A DNA stretch of 64,000 nucleotides from contig NZ_JACEZU010000001.1 of NCBI RefSeq assembly GCF_014042355.1, positions 310,001 through 374,000 on the forward strand, written 5' to 3'. Below are positions 43,878 through 53,416 of the stretch, one piece after another (position 1 is the first letter of the stretch; each line of letters starts with the position of its first letter). Source of the DNA: Rugamonas apoptosis (lineage in GTDB: Bacteria > Pseudomonadota > Gammaproteobacteria > Burkholderiales > Burkholderiaceae_D). The position numbers were made by a program, and so were the translations under genes. The notes under the pieces are model-generated. The model was not told the DNA's origin, did no database searches, and saw nothing but the letters and a program-made list of their open reading frames with translations.

Positions 43878-44819
43878 TTAAGATGTACTCGACAGCGTAG
43901 GCAGCAGCACGCGCGCGATCTGCATGGCGGCGGGCCCCAACAACACCAGCATCAAGGTGGGAAAGATGCAGAAGATTAGCGGAAACAGCAGCTTGAGCCC
44001 GATCTTGGCCGCCGCCTCCTCGGCCGCCAGGCTGCGCTTGTGGCGCAGGTTGTCCGAATGCACTCGCAGCGAGTCGCCCATGCTGGTGCCGAAGCGCTCG
44101 GACTGGATCAGCATCGCCACCAGCGTGTCGACATCCTCCACCCCGCTGCGCAGGGCCAGGTTGCGCAGCGCCTTTTCCTTGCTGAAGCCGGCCCGCATCT
44201 CCATCAAGACCAACTGCAGCTCCTGGGCCAGGGACACGCTCTTGATATGAATTTCGCCGGCCACCTTGGCCAGCGCCCGTTCCAGGCTCAAGCCCGCTTC
44301 CACGCACACGGTGAGCAGGTCCAGGCCATCCGGGAAGTTCTCGAAGATCTCGCGCTGGCGGCGCGCGGCGGCCCGCGCCAGCACCACGCTCGGGCTGTAG
44401 TAGCCCAGGCTCGCGCCCGACAGCAGCATCAACAGAAAGCCGTTGTGCGGCACGCTATCGAGCGCGGCCGCACCCAGCACGGCCATCAGCGTCGGCACGC
44501 CCAGCGCCAGCACTGTCTTGGCGCCGAAATACAGGGTGGGCGCGTTGGCGTTGCGCCAGCCCGCGTTCATGAAGCGCGTGCGCAGCGGATTCTTTTCCCA
44601 GCCCTCCTCCGGCAACGACAACTTCATGAACGGCAGCGCCACTTTGGCGACCCGCTCGATCCAGCCATGGTCGTCCTGCACCTCGACTGGCGGCGGTGCG
44701 ATGAAACTGCCCAGCCGCTGGCGCAACGGCACCGACGAAAACATCAGCACGGCCAGCAGCACCAACGCCACCACCACCGCGAATACGATCACCAGAAACA
44801 GTATCTGCCCGCCGTCCAT
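43878..44819 (-). CDS. tadC: Tad pilus inner-membrane protein TadC
   Basis: A 313-residue GspF-like platform protein with an N-terminal helix (ILFLVIVFAVVVALVLLAVLM), two more membrane pairs and the GspF core motif PDGLDLLTVCVEAGLSLERAL. The start at 44819 follows AAGGAG and is 11 bases after tadB. An upstream extension of the frame overlaps tadB and is not supported. Confidence 0.92.
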   Translation of the reverse strand: MDGGQILFLVIVFAVVVALVLLAVLMFSSVPLRQRLGSFIAPPPVEVQDDHGWIERVAKVALPFMKLSLPEEGWEKNPLRTRFMNAGWRNANAPTLYFGAKTVLALGVPTLMAVLGAAALDSVPHNGFLLMLLSGASLGYYSPSVVLARAAARRQREIFENFPDGLDLLTVCVEAGLSLERALAKVAGEIHIKSVSLAQELQLVLMEMRAGFSKEKALRNLALRSGVEDVDTLVAMLIQSERFGTSMGDSLRVHSDNLRHKRSLAAEEAAAKIGLKLLFPLIFCIFPTLMLVLLGPAAMQIARVLLPTLSSTS

Positions 44820-44830
44820 GTCGCTCTCCT

Positions 44831-45808
44831 TCACACCCGTATGTGGATCAGGCTGCGCATCCAGAACACGCCCAGCATGCTGACGCCACCGGCCCACCAC
44901 ATCAGCCGCACCCCCGTCGGATCGTGCCACAGGGGCCGCACATACTCCGGGTTCAACAGCGTCATCACCAGCAGCACACCGATCGGCAACAGGCCCAGGA
45001 TCCAGGCCGACAGCCTGCCTTCGGCCGACATCACGCGCACCTGGCCCAGCAGCTTGAGGCGGGCCCGAATCAGGCGGCTGATGCTGCCCAGGATCTCGGC
45101 CAGGTTGCCGCCCGATTCGCGCTGGATCAGCACTGCGATCACCAGGTAACGCAAGTCCGTCAGCGGCACCCGCGTGGCCAGGTTGTGCAACGCTTCGTTC
45201 ATCGGTACGCCGTAATTGATTTCCCGGTGGGCGAAACGGAATTCCGCGGCGATCGGGTCGGGCATCTCATCACCGGCCATCTGCAGCACGTTGGCGAACG
45301 AATGACCGGCGCGCAGCGCGCGGCCGAGGAAGTCGGCCGCTTCCGGCAACTGCTGTTCGATCTTCTTCAGCCGTGCCGCGCGGGCGCGCAGCGCCAGGCC
45401 ACCCGGCAGCAGCAGTCCCGCCGCCAGCGCCACCAGCATGGCCGGCAGCGGCAAGTCCCAGAACAGCGGCAGCACCATCCCGGCCAGCGAAGTCGAGGCC
45501 GTCCCGCCCAGGAACTGCGCCACGCTCCACGACAGGCCGGCCTGCGACAGCAGCCGGTCCAGCGCCGCCAGTTGCGGCACGCGCCGCAGCAGCCGCTCCA
45601 GCGCCGGCGCCTTGGCGTAGCGGCGCTGTTTGAGGATGCTGAGCTGTTGCGCGTTGCCGGCCGCGCCGCCCGCCATCAGCCGCAGCCGCTGGGCGATGCG
45701 GCGCGCGCCGCCGCCATGGCTGCCGGACCACCACAGCCAGCTGCCTTCGATCGCCAGGATCACGGCGGCGAACAGCAACACCGCGAAGCCGGTCATGAAC
45801 ATGTCCAT
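44831..45808 (-). CDS. tadB: Tad pilus inner-membrane protein TadB
   Basis: A 325-residue paired platform protein with N-terminal helix (GFAVLLFAAVILAIEGSWLWW), a middle hairpin (LPLFWDLPLPAMLVALAAGLLLP) and the core motif LPEAADFLGRALRAGHSFANVL. With TadC it anchors the ATPase TadA. It lies nine bases after tadA. Confidence 0.93.
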   Translation of the reverse strand: MDMFMTGFAVLLFAAVILAIEGSWLWWSGSHGGGARRIAQRLRLMAGGAAGNAQQLSILKQRRYAKAPALERLLRRVPQLAALDRLLSQAGLSWSVAQFLGGTASTSLAGMVLPLFWDLPLPAMLVALAAGLLLPGGLALRARAARLKKIEQQLPEAADFLGRALRAGHSFANVLQMAGDEMPDPIAAEFRFAHREINYGVPMNEALHNLATRVPLTDLRYLVIAVLIQRESGGNLAEILGSISRLIRARLKLLGQVRVMSAEGRLSAWILGLLPIGVLLVMTLLNPEYVRPLWHDPTGVRLMWWAGGVSMLGVFWMRSLIHIRV

Positions 45809-45817
45809 CGCCGTCTC

Positions 45818-47164
45818 CTATTCAAACACCCGGTCCGGATCGAACACGGCGTCCGCCACCGGCACCCCGAACATGCGCAACCGGTCCGCGAAGCGCGGCC
45901 GCACGCCGGTCGCATAGAACTGCCCCAGCACCTTGCCCGTCGCGTCGACCCCGGTCTGCTCGAAGTGGAAGATCTCGTGCATGGCCACCACCTCGCCCTC
46001 CATGCCGGTGATCTCCTGCAGGCTGACCAGCTTGCGGGTGCCGTCCGTCAGGCGCGACACCTGCAGCACCACCGTCACGGCCGAGCAGATCTGCTGGCGC
46101 ACGGCGCGCGGCGTCAGGTGCACGCCGGCCATGCCCACCATATTCTCCAGCCGCGACAGGGCGTCGCGCGGGGTGTTGGAGTGGATCGTCGCCAGCGAGC
46201 CTTCGTGGCCCGTATTCATCGCTTGCAGCATGTCGAGCGCCTCCCCGCCGCGCACCTCACCCAGGATGATGCGGTCGGGCCGCATGCGCAGCGCGTTGCG
46301 CACCAGCGAGCGCTGGTTGACCTCGCCCTTGCCTTCGATGTTGGGCGGCCGCGTTTCCAGCCGCACCACGTGGGGCTGGCGCAGTTGCAGCTCGGCCGCA
46401 TCCTCGATGGTGACGATGCGCTCGCTGGCCGGAATGAAGCCCGACAGCACGTTGAGCAAGGTGGTCTTGCCGCTGCCCGTGCCGCCCGAAATCAGGATGT
46501 TGACCTTGGCCTGGCCCAGCGCCTGCAGCACCTGCACCATGGGCGGCGTCAGGCTTTTGTATTCGAGCAGGCGCAGCACGGTGAGCGGATTGGCGGCGAA
46601 GCGGCGGATCGACAGGATCGGGCCATCCACGGCCAGCGGCGGAATGATGGCGTTCACGCGCGAGCCATCCGGCAGCCGCGCGTCCACCATGGGGCTCGAT
46701 TCGTCCACCCGCCGCCCCACGCGCGAGACGATCTTCTCGATGATCTTCATCAGGTGGGTGTTGTCGTGGAAGCTCACCTCGGTCAGCTCCAGCCGTCCGG
46801 CGCGCTCCACGTACACCTTGTCGCACGTGTTGACGAGGATGTCGGACACGCCGGGATCGGCCAGCAACGGTTCCAGCGGCCCGAAACCGAGCATCTCGTG
46901 CTGGATGTCGAGCACCAGGCTGTGGCGCTCATTCTGGTTGAGCGCGATGCGTTCATCCTCGATGATGCGCTGGACCAGCAGCGCCAGCTCGTGCTTGAAC
47001 TGCTCCGGCGTGAGCCGCTTGAGGCGCTCCAGGTCGATGCGGTCCAGGATGGTCTGGTGCATGCGCTTTTTCAGTTCCAGGTAAGCGCTGGCGGCCAGCG
47101 CCGGCGGGCCGCCGTGGTTGGCCCTGGGCTCGTCGGCCATGGCCAGGCGTTCGCGTAGACTCAT
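45818..47164 (-). CDS. tadA: Tad pilus secretion ATPase TadA/CpaF
   Basis: A 448-residue hexameric GspE-type ATPase. The N-terminal regulatory domain precedes a RecA-like core with Walker [10 protein letters not shown], Walker B ([15 protein letters not shown]) and His box ([10 protein letters not shown]). It powers Flp pilus assembly and possibly retraction. It follows tadZ by 25 bases. Confidence 0.96.
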   Translation of the reverse strand: MSLRERLAMADEPRANHGGPPALAASAYLELKKRMHQTILDRIDLERLKRLTPEQFKHELALLVQRIIEDERIALNQNERHSLVLDIQHEMLGFGPLEPLLADPGVSDILVNTCDKVYVERAGRLELTEVSFHDNTHLMKIIEKIVSRVGRRVDESSPMVDARLPDGSRVNAIIPPLAVDGPILSIRRFAANPLTVLRLLEYKSLTPPMVQVLQALGQAKVNILISGGTGSGKTTLLNVLSGFIPASERIVTIEDAAELQLRQPHVVRLETRPPNIEGKGEVNQRSLVRNALRMRPDRIILGEVRGGEALDMLQAMNTGHEGSLATIHSNTPRDALSRLENMVGMAGVHLTPRAVRQQICSAVTVVLQVSRLTDGTRKLVSLQEITGMEGEVVAMHEIFHFEQTGVDATGKVLGQFYATGVRPRFADRLRMFGVPVADAVFDPDRVFE

Positions 47165-47189
47165 GTCGCTCTCCTTCCGGTGATGTGCC

Positions 47190-48362
47190 CTACTCCGCCT
47201 CGCTGCGCCCGAACAGGCGGTCGAACAGCCCCTTGCTTTCGGAAATACGGCGCGCCGTGACCAGTTCCACCAGGTCGGCCAGGCTGCGCGCCACGGCGCT
47301 GCTGCGCGACAGCTGCAGCACGGGGATGCCCTGGTTGACGGAATCGGTGGCCGAGATGTAATCGTTGGGCACCGCGTGCACCACTTCCGCCCCCAGCGCG
47401 TGTTCCAGGTCGGCCAGCCGCAGCTTGCCGCCCTTCTCGTAGCGGTTGACGATCAGGCGGGTGCGCTCGGCCGGGTAGCCGAGCGAGCGGAAGATGTCGA
47501 GCAGGCGGCGGCCATCGCGGATATCGGGCAGCGCCAGTTGCAGCACCGGGTAGATGGCATCGGCCTGGTCCAGCGCGCGCAGCGAGATGGCGTCGATCTG
47601 GCGTCCCACGTCGAGCACGATGAAGTCGTAATGCTGGCGCGCCACGCGCAGGATGGTGTCCATGTGTTCCGGCTTCATGTCGACCAGGTGATTGGGATCG
47701 TCGGCCGCCGCCAGCACGCCGAAGTTGGAGGCCACATGCACCAGGCAGGAATCGAGGAAGGCGCCGTCCATGCGCGCGATCTGGGCGCAGATATCGGACA
47801 GCGTCATGCTCGGCTTCTGGTCCGATACATACAGCGTAGCGTCGCCGAACTGGCCGTGCAAGTCGATCAGCAGCACCTTGCGTTCGGCCAGCGCCGCCAG
47901 CGCATAGCCGAAATTGGTGGACAGGAAGGTGGCGCCGCTGCCGCCCTTGCAGGAGATGAAGGCCAGCACTTTGCCGTCGCGCATATGGCTGACGCCGGCC
48001 GCCACTTCGATCCGGTCCATCGTCTCATGGAACGCGCGGTGCACCAGCGGCAGTTGCAGCACCTCGCGCATGCCGGCCCGCATGGCGCGGATCAGCAAGT
48101 CCTGCTGGGCCTCGCGGGTGAGGAGGAGGAACGAAGCCGACGGATAATGCTTGCTCAGCCGTTCGACCAGCTCCGCCTCGCCGGGCGCCACTTCGCTGGC
48201 ATCGAAAATCACCAGCTCGGGCGGCGCCGGCATCAACCGTTCCACCGCGTCGCGCAAGCCATTGCGGGACGCCACCAGCTGCACGGGCGGCATGCGGGCC
48301 GACCCCTGGGCGGCGATTTCCGCATGCAGCAGACTGTCGCGGCTAATCATCAGCGCTTTCAT
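47190..48362 (-). CDS. tadZ: Tad pilus localisation protein TadZ/CpaE
   Basis: A 390-residue protein with an atypical receiver-like N-terminal domain and a ParA/MinD-like ATPase domain. The Walker A segment reads CKGGSGATFL, so the second lysine of K-G-G-x-G-K-T is Ala, as happens in several TadZ/CpaE proteins that localise pili rather than cycle like MinD. It lies between the lipoprotein gene and tadA. Confidence 0.92.
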   Translation of the reverse strand: MKALMISRDSLLHAEIAAQGSARMPPVQLVASRNGLRDAVERLMPAPPELVIFDASEVAPGEAELVERLSKHYPSASFLLLTREAQQDLLIRAMRAGMREVLQLPLVHRAFHETMDRIEVAAGVSHMRDGKVLAFISCKGGSGATFLSTNFGYALAALAERKVLLIDLHGQFGDATLYVSDQKPSMTLSDICAQIARMDGAFLDSCLVHVASNFGVLAAADDPNHLVDMKPEHMDTILRVARQHYDFIVLDVGRQIDAISLRALDQADAIYPVLQLALPDIRDGRRLLDIFRSLGYPAERTRLIVNRYEKGGKLRLADLEHALGAEVVHAVPNDYISATDSVNQGIPVLQLSRSSAVARSLADLVELVTARRISESKGLFDRLFGRSEAE

Positions 48363-48390
48363 TCCGGTTCCTTCACATCGTCGTTGGGAT

Positions 48391-48412
48391 GCCCGCCCGC
48401 GCCAGGGCGGGC
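48391..48412 (-). terminator. GC hairpin between the lipoprotein gene and tadZ
   Basis: GCCCGCCC and GGGCGGGC form an 8-bp stem with a 6-base loop, eight bases after the lipoprotein stop. It may reduce read-through from the rcp half into the tad half of the cluster. Confidence 0.35.
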
Positions 48413-48419
48413 AGGTACG

Positions 48420-48743
48420 TCATTGGCCGCCGCTCACGCCGATGGTGAAACTGGCTGGCTGCGGCTTGGGCTCGGCGAACGATTTTTGATAGCGCGCATG
48501 GGCCGCATTGGCGGCGCGCCCATCCATGCCGGCCACCGGGTCGGCGTTGCGCGCCGCCTCCGGATGCAGCACCTGCTGCGCCAGCGTGGCGCGCGCGGCT
48601 TGGCCGAAGCGCTGGTCCCAATCGGGCGTGGTGGCGGCGCAGGCCGACAGCAAACTGACGCCCAACCAGACGGCCAGGCACCTGGCCAGCCGTGCGCCGG
48701 CGCGGGATGAGATAGCGGGGAACATGGGCCAGCCTCCGTTCAT
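48420..48743 (-). CDS. Small Tad-cluster lipoprotein (CpaD-position)
   Basis: A 107-residue protein with a lipobox LLSACA near residue 35 and a short mature part (WDQRFGQAARATLAQQVLHPEA ... FTIGVSGGQ). It lies between the secretin and tadZ, where the CpaD/RcpB lipoprotein normally sits, but it is much shorter than CpaD. Its ATG overlaps the secretin stop (ATGA), so co-translation is likely. Confidence 0.7.
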   Translation of the reverse strand: MNGGWPMFPAISSRAGARLARCLAVWLGVSLLSACAATTPDWDQRFGQAARATLAQQVLHPEAARNADPVAGMDGRAANAAHARYQKSFAEPKPQPASFTIGVSGGQ

Positions 48744-50323
48744 TTCGATTCGACTTGACGGTCCTGCGCGGCGCGCGCGGCGCTGGCCGGCGCGGGCGGC
48801 TTGCCTTCCATGCGGCCGCCCAGGAACAGTTCGGCCCGGCCCGGCGTCGTGATGCTGTCCGTCGGTAAGGCATAGTTGAACGGCAGCGGCTTGACCAGGC
48901 GGGCCGTGACGACAAACAGCAGTTCGGTGCGGTCATGCTGGAAGTCCGTGCTGCGGAACAGCGCCCCCAGCACCGGCAGTTCACCCAGCACGGGCAAGCC
49001 ATGGATGTTGCTGACCTGGTTGCTCTTGATCAGGCCACCGATGGCGAAGCTCTGGCCATCCATCAGTTCCACTGTGGTGGCGGCGCGCCGCGTGGTGATC
49101 AGCGGCAGGATGGCGCCGCTCGAGAAGCCGGCCGCCGAAATGCCCACCCCGTCGCGCGACAGCTCCGACACTTCCGGCGCCACCCGCAAATTGATGCGGC
49201 CGCCGGCCAGCACGGTGGGGGTGAAACGCAGGCCGACGCCGAATTCCTTTTCCTCCAGCGTGACCTTGTTGTTGTCCTGCGCCACCGGGATGAAGATCTT
49301 GCCGCCGGCCAGGAAACTGCCTTCCTGGCCACTGATGGCCATCACCGTCGGCTCGGCCAGGATGCGTACCAGGCCATCCTGCTTTTCCGCCTCCACCGTG
49401 AACTGGCTGCCGTTCGACTTGCTCGCATCGACCATGCCCCTGGCGGTGCCGCTCAGGAAATTCGACAGCAGCTTGGCGCTCCAGCTGCCGGACGCGAAGC
49501 GCAAGGTGGCGCCCGCTTCCAGCCTGTCGAGCAGGGTCTTGGAGACTTCCGCGATCTTCACTTCCAGCATCACCTGCTGCGGCGCGCTCACGCCCAGCAG
49601 GTTGACGATGCGGAGCGTGCCGCCGCCGGCCGCCGCCGGTGCGGCGGAGGTGGCCGGTGCGGCCGGGCCGCCCGCCGCCTCGCCCCGGCCGCTGGCCAGC
49701 GCCTGCGCCGGCCGGCGCACGTAGGCCGCCGCCAGTTCCAGCACGTGGGCCAGGGTGGCGCCATCGTTCACCGTCCCGCTCAGCACCAGCGTATCGGCCG
49801 CCGCGCTGACGCGGATGTCGCGCTCCTGCGGCAGCAGCGCGGCCAGTGTCGTTTGCAGCGCGGCCGGATCGATCCCCACCGTCACGTCGACCACGTTGCA
49901 GGCGCCGCTGCGGCCCTGCACGATCAGGTTGGTGCTGCCGACATCCACCCCCGCCAGGTACAGCGTGTCGGGCGACACCAGCATCGCCTGCACCACGGCC
50001 GGGTTGCCGACGGCGCGCGCCGCCACCGCCTCGGGCAAGCGCATCAGGGTGGACTTGCCCAACTGGAGCGAGAGCTGGCCTGGCGTGGCCGCCTCGCCCG
50101 TGCAGCGCAATTGCGCCTCCTGGCGCGCCGCCGCCGCCGCAGGTGCAGCGCCGGCGCGCACCGACGCCAGCGCGGCGACCGCCGGCCCCATGTCGGCCTG
50201 CGGCAGGCCGCCGGCCGCCGGCGCGGCGGCGCTGGCGGCGGCGCTGGCGGCCAGCAGCAGCACGCATGCCAGCATGCCGGCCGCCCGCGCCACCCACGCC
50301 ACCATCTTGCGCGGCGCGTTCAC
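48740..50323 (-). CDS. cpaC: Tad pilus outer-membrane secretin RcpA/CpaC
   Basis: A 527-residue secretin with a signal peptide (MVAWVARAAGMLACVLLLAASAAASAAA), an N-terminal pilus-secretin domain (about 85-160), a BON-like domain (165-235) and the secretin core ending near residue 495 with the motif GQSFAIGGLIKSN. The preferred start is a GTG at 50323, which overlaps the cpaB stop and has GGAG five bases upstream. A second GTG lies two codons earlier. Confidence 0.93.
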   Translation of the reverse strand: MNAPRKMVAWVARAAGMLACVLLLAASAAASAAAPAAGGLPQADMGPAVAALASVRAGAAPAAAAARQEAQLRCTGEAATPGQLSLQLGKSTLMRLPEAVAARAVGNPAVVQAMLVSPDTLYLAGVDVGSTNLIVQGRSGACNVVDVTVGIDPAALQTTLAALLPQERDIRVSAAADTLVLSGTVNDGATLAHVLELAAAYVRRPAQALASGRGEAAGGPAAPATSAAPAAAGGGTLRIVNLLGVSAPQQVMLEVKIAEVSKTLLDRLEAGATLRFASGSWSAKLLSNFLSGTARGMVDASKSNGSQFTVEAEKQDGLVRILAEPTVMAISGQEGSFLAGGKIFIPVAQDNNKVTLEEKEFGVGLRFTPTVLAGGRINLRVAPEVSELSRDGVGISAAGFSSGAILPLITTRRAATTVELMDGQSFAIGGLIKSNQVSNIHGLPVLGELPVLGALFRSTDFQHDRTELLFVVTARLVKPLPFNYALPTDSITTPGRAELFLGGRMEGKPPAPASAARAAQDRQVESK

Positions 50324-51177
50324 AGGCACTCCTGCGTGCTGCGCAAGCCGTCGATGGCGGCGATGCAGTGGCGTGACGTCCGGCGCGGCGCTGGCGGCGC
50401 CAGGTCCGCGCGCATGACGGGCACGGCCGGCGGCGTGGCGGCCACCACGTCGGCCGGCACCGGCCCCGGCGGCGCGTGCTGGCCCAGCAGGGAAGTCTTG
50501 GTGGCGCCTGCCGTCACGCCCGGCTTCGGATCGACCTGGTTACGCAGCACCAGCGACAGCGTGCCCACGCTGCGCGCCAGGTCCAGTTTCTCGGCCTGCT
50601 CCGGCGTCACCTCCAGCGTGACGGCGTTGACCACGCGCGGCTTGGTTTCATCGCGCCCCACCTCCTGCGCCACGGCCAGCACCAGGATCCGTTCCAGCAC
50701 GATTTTGGAAATCCCCTGCTCGCGGCCGGCCGCGCTTTCGCTCTGGGTATAGACGATGATGTCGACGAAGTTGCCGGGCAAGGTGAAGCCGGCCACCCCC
50801 ACCACGTCGTTCACGCGCACGGTGATGGCGCGCTTGCCCTCGGTGATCAGGGCCGACAAGCCGCCCAGGGTGCCGGCCGGCGCCAGCTTGGTTTCCGTCA
50901 GCGGCTCGCCCCGCAGCACACTGTTCTTGAGCACCCGGCCGCTGAGCTTGGCCGGATCGCGCACGGCGCCACGGGGCAGGCTGTCGGCCGGCCAGTCCGC
51001 CAGCTTGATCAGCTCCGGCGCCAGGCGCTGTCCCAGGTTGACGTCGGCGGCGGCCACCACGATCTTGTTGCCGCCACTTGCAGCCCTGTGCAGCAGCCAG
51101 CGCGAGGCCATGGCCACGGCCCCCAGCCCCAGCAGCACGGCCAGCCCCAGCATCAATATGGCGCGCCGGTGCTTCAT
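50320..51177 (-). CDS. cpaB: Tad pilus assembly protein RcpC/CpaB
   Basis: A 285-residue protein with one membrane helix (AILMLGLAVLLGLGAVAMASRWLL), a SAF-like domain (about 45-105, VVAAADVNLGQRLAPELIKL) and the RcpC domain (about 110-225). A Pro/Ala/Thr-rich tail follows. It starts at 51177 with ATGA overlap to the upstream ATPase gene and ends in overlap with the secretin gene. Confidence 0.93.
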   Translation of the reverse strand: MKHRRAILMLGLAVLLGLGAVAMASRWLLHRAASGGNKIVVAAADVNLGQRLAPELIKLADWPADSLPRGAVRDPAKLSGRVLKNSVLRGEPLTETKLAPAGTLGGLSALITEGKRAITVRVNDVVGVAGFTLPGNFVDIIVYTQSESAAGREQGISKIVLERILVLAVAQEVGRDETKPRVVNAVTLEVTPEQAEKLDLARSVGTLSLVLRNQVDPKPGVTAGATKTSLLGQHAPPGPVPADVVAATPPAVPVMRADLAPPAPRRTSRHCIAAIDGLRSTQECL

Positions 51178-52532
51178 GCTATTTTCTCGCACAGGATGGT
51201 GTTTTCACTGTCGGCGGCGCCACCGCAGGCGGCGAACATGCTGATCCAGGCCTGGTCCAGCGCAGCCACCGTCAGCCGCGGCGGCTCGCCGGCGAAGCCC
51301 GCGAAATCGGCGATGCGGGCCAGGATATCGCGCGGGTAGCTGGCCAGCAGCGGTTCGCCGCTGCCCGCGTGCAGTTGTTCGATCAGATAGTCGAGCGCCG
51401 TCTCGTCGCGCGCCACGGCCGCGCCGTCGCACAGTTCGCGGAACAGGCTGCGGTAGCGCGCCTCGCTCAGCGCACCCACTTCGATCTTGTAAGCCAGGCG
51501 GCGCAAGGCGGCCGGGTCCAGCAGGTGCTCGGGCGGCCGGTTGGTGGCGAACATCAACAGCAGCCGGAACGGCGCGGCGAACTTGTGGCCGCCCTGCAGC
51601 GTGACCTGGTCACAGCCGGCATCGAGCGGGCCCAGGTAGCGGTTGAGCACCTCGGCGGCCGGCATGCGCTGGCGCCCCAGGTCGTCCACCACCAGCAAGC
51701 CATTGTTGGCCTTGAAATGGGGCGGCGCGCGGTAGCTGCCGCTGGTGGCATCCCTCTGCGGCTCCAGCATGTCGGCGCTCAGCTCCGCGCCCAGCGACAC
51801 CAGCGGCCGCTGGCACAGCATCCAGCGCAAATCGCAGCTGCGCCGCTCCTGCGCCTGGCGTACCCGCATGGCCAGCCGTGGCGGTGGCGGCAGGTGCACG
51901 GCCGCGTCGTACAGCTGGATGATGTCCTGCCCCACCGCCACCGCGTGCGGCACGGCCACCAGGCCTTGCAGCAGGCGCCCCAGCTTGCGCGCCAGCCAGG
52001 TCTTGCCGCTGCCCGGCAGTCCATACAGCAGGATGGAGCGGCCCGAATACATGGCCGCCCCCAGCAAGCCATGCATGGCCGGCGCCAGATGATCGTCCGC
52101 CACCTCCAGCGCCAGGTCCTCGGCCGTGACGGGCGGCAGCAGCGCGGCCTGCTGCTCGACCATGGCGCGGTAGGCGTCCAGCGTGACGGGCGCCGGGCCC
52201 GCGTACGGGCAGCGCTCCTGCCACGCGGCCGCGCGCTGCTTACCCACCGTGGTCAGCTGGTATTGCACGTCGAGGTCGGATTCGCCGCGCCACGCCACTT
52301 CGGCCAGCTGTTCGGCCAGCATGAAGTCCAGCGTCTCGCGCAGCACGTTGATGGACAGGCGCAACTTGCCCGTCAGGATGGGCAGATGGGTGCGGCCACC
52401 GACATACAGGCACTTGGCGATCAGTTCCACCAGCAACGCTTGCTCCAGCCCCGTCTCCCGCACCGATTTGGGCTGGGGCGGCAGCAGCGGCAGGTCGTCG
52501 GCGGTGGACACTTGCTGTTCAAGTTCGGACAT
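51174..52532 (-). CDS. AAA-type ATPase encoded inside the Tad cluster
   Basis: A 452-residue cytoplasmic ATPase with a Walker A GLPGSGKT near residue 175, Walker B LLVVDDLGRQ near residue 270 and an arginine-finger-like stretch further on. The first 150 residues look like winged-helix material with no membrane segment. It starts 52532 behind GAGGAGG and overlaps cpaB by four bases, so it is an integral operon member. It is unlike TadA and TadZ. MoxR/Lon-like chaperone activity in pilus assembly is a guess. Confidence 0.75.
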   Translation of the reverse strand: MSELEQQVSTADDLPLLPPQPKSVRETGLEQALLVELIAKCLYVGGRTHLPILTGKLRLSINVLRETLDFMLAEQLAEVAWRGESDLDVQYQLTTVGKQRAAAWQERCPYAGPAPVTLDAYRAMVEQQAALLPPVTAEDLALEVADDHLAPAMHGLLGAAMYSGRSILLYGLPGSGKTWLARKLGRLLQGLVAVPHAVAVGQDIIQLYDAAVHLPPPPRLAMRVRQAQERRSCDLRWMLCQRPLVSLGAELSADMLEPQRDATSGSYRAPPHFKANNGLLVVDDLGRQRMPAAEVLNRYLGPLDAGCDQVTLQGGHKFAAPFRLLLMFATNRPPEHLLDPAALRRLAYKIEVGALSEARYRSLFRELCDGAAVARDETALDYLIEQLHAGSGEPLLASYPRDILARIADFAGFAGEPPRLTVAALDQAWISMFAACGGAADSENTILCEKIA

Positions 52533-52639
52533 GATGTCCTCCTCAATCTGTCTGGCTCGCAAGATTGTTCCCACGAGCAATTGATTCTAGCGATGGGGGC
52601 GGGCTCGGCGTTGATCCGCGACAAGCCGTGGATGGCGCG

Positions 52640-53185
52640 TCAGGCTGGTCCCCACAACACATAGCCCACGGTGCCCAGGGCAATGGCCAGGCCGTACGGC
52701 ATGCCGCCCACGCTGGCGCCGGGCGGCAGGGGCACCGGCTGCAGCGGCACCCCGGTCAGGCGCAGCAACAAGGGCTTGCACAGCGTGGCCAGATTGCGCC
52801 AGCCGTCACGCCAGCGGCCGCCGTACAACAACAGCGCCAGCGCCATCAAGCCGCCGATCAGGCAGGACAGCAGGCCGACGATCAACGCGCCTTGCGGTCC
52901 CGTGAACGCGCCCACCATGGCCAGCAGCTTGACGTCGCCGGCGGCCATGCCGCGCGCCAGGTATAGCGGTAAATAGAGAAAAAAACCGGCCAGCGTACCG
53001 GCCAGCCAGTCGGTCACGGGCGCCCAGTGCGTGCCGCCCAGCAGGTGCAACAACAGCGCCATCAACAGGCCGCTCAGCACCAGCAGGTTGGGGATACGGC
53101 GCACGGACAGGTCCGTCAGCGCCGCCTGAGCGACCATACACACAAGGATCAAAGCGAGGGCGGATTGCATGGCGTCGACCTTCAC
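52640..53185 (-). CDS. cpaA: Prepilin peptidase TadV/CpaA
   Basis: An A24-type aspartic prepilin peptidase of 181 residues with six predicted helices. Catalytic aspartates are Asp25 (LTDLSVRRIPN) and Asp84 (AAGDVKLL). It processes Flp pilin and pseudopilins. A GTG at 53185 with GGAGG six bases upstream is taken as start. An ATG five codons later is possible. Confidence 0.9.
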   Translation of the reverse strand: MKVDAMQSALALILVCMVAQAALTDLSVRRIPNLLVLSGLLMALLLHLLGGTHWAPVTDWLAGTLAGFFLYLPLYLARGMAAGDVKLLAMVGAFTGPQGALIVGLLSCLIGGLMALALLLYGGRWRDGWRNLATLCKPLLLRLTGVPLQPVPLPPGASVGGMPYGLAIALGTVGYVLWGPA

Positions 53186-53227
53186 GGTAGTCCTCCCGGC
53201 ATGGCCAGCCCGGGAGGACGCTGAGGC

Positions 53228-53416
53228 TCAAGGAGTGTTAGCGCTGGTCAACTTGGTGCCGATACCGGTGAAGACGGCCTCCAGCGGCGCCTTCATCGCC
53301 GTACCGGCGGCCACCGCGACCACCGCCATCACCGCCGCGATCAAGCCATACTCGATGGCCGTGATCCCCGCCTCATCCCTGACAAACCGCTTCGCTGCCG
53401 CGATCATTGCATTCAT
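53228..53416 (-). CDS. flp: Flp-type type IVb pilin
   Basis: A 62-residue prepilin. The short leader ends at DEAG, and the mature protein begins ITAIEYGLIAAVMAVVAVAAG with the Glu-Tyr pair that defines Flp pilins. Start at 53416 behind GGGAG. It is first in the Tad cluster, 43 bases before the peptidase gene. Confidence 0.92.
   Translation of the reverse strand: MNAMIAAAKRFVRDEAGITAIEYGLIAAVMAVVAVAAGTAMKAPLEAVFTGIGTKLTSANTP

Noticed and set aside
44843..47158. Open frame of 771 codons on the plus strand
   Set aside because: It is antisense to tadB and tadA and has the same low-complexity His/Arg/Gln composition.
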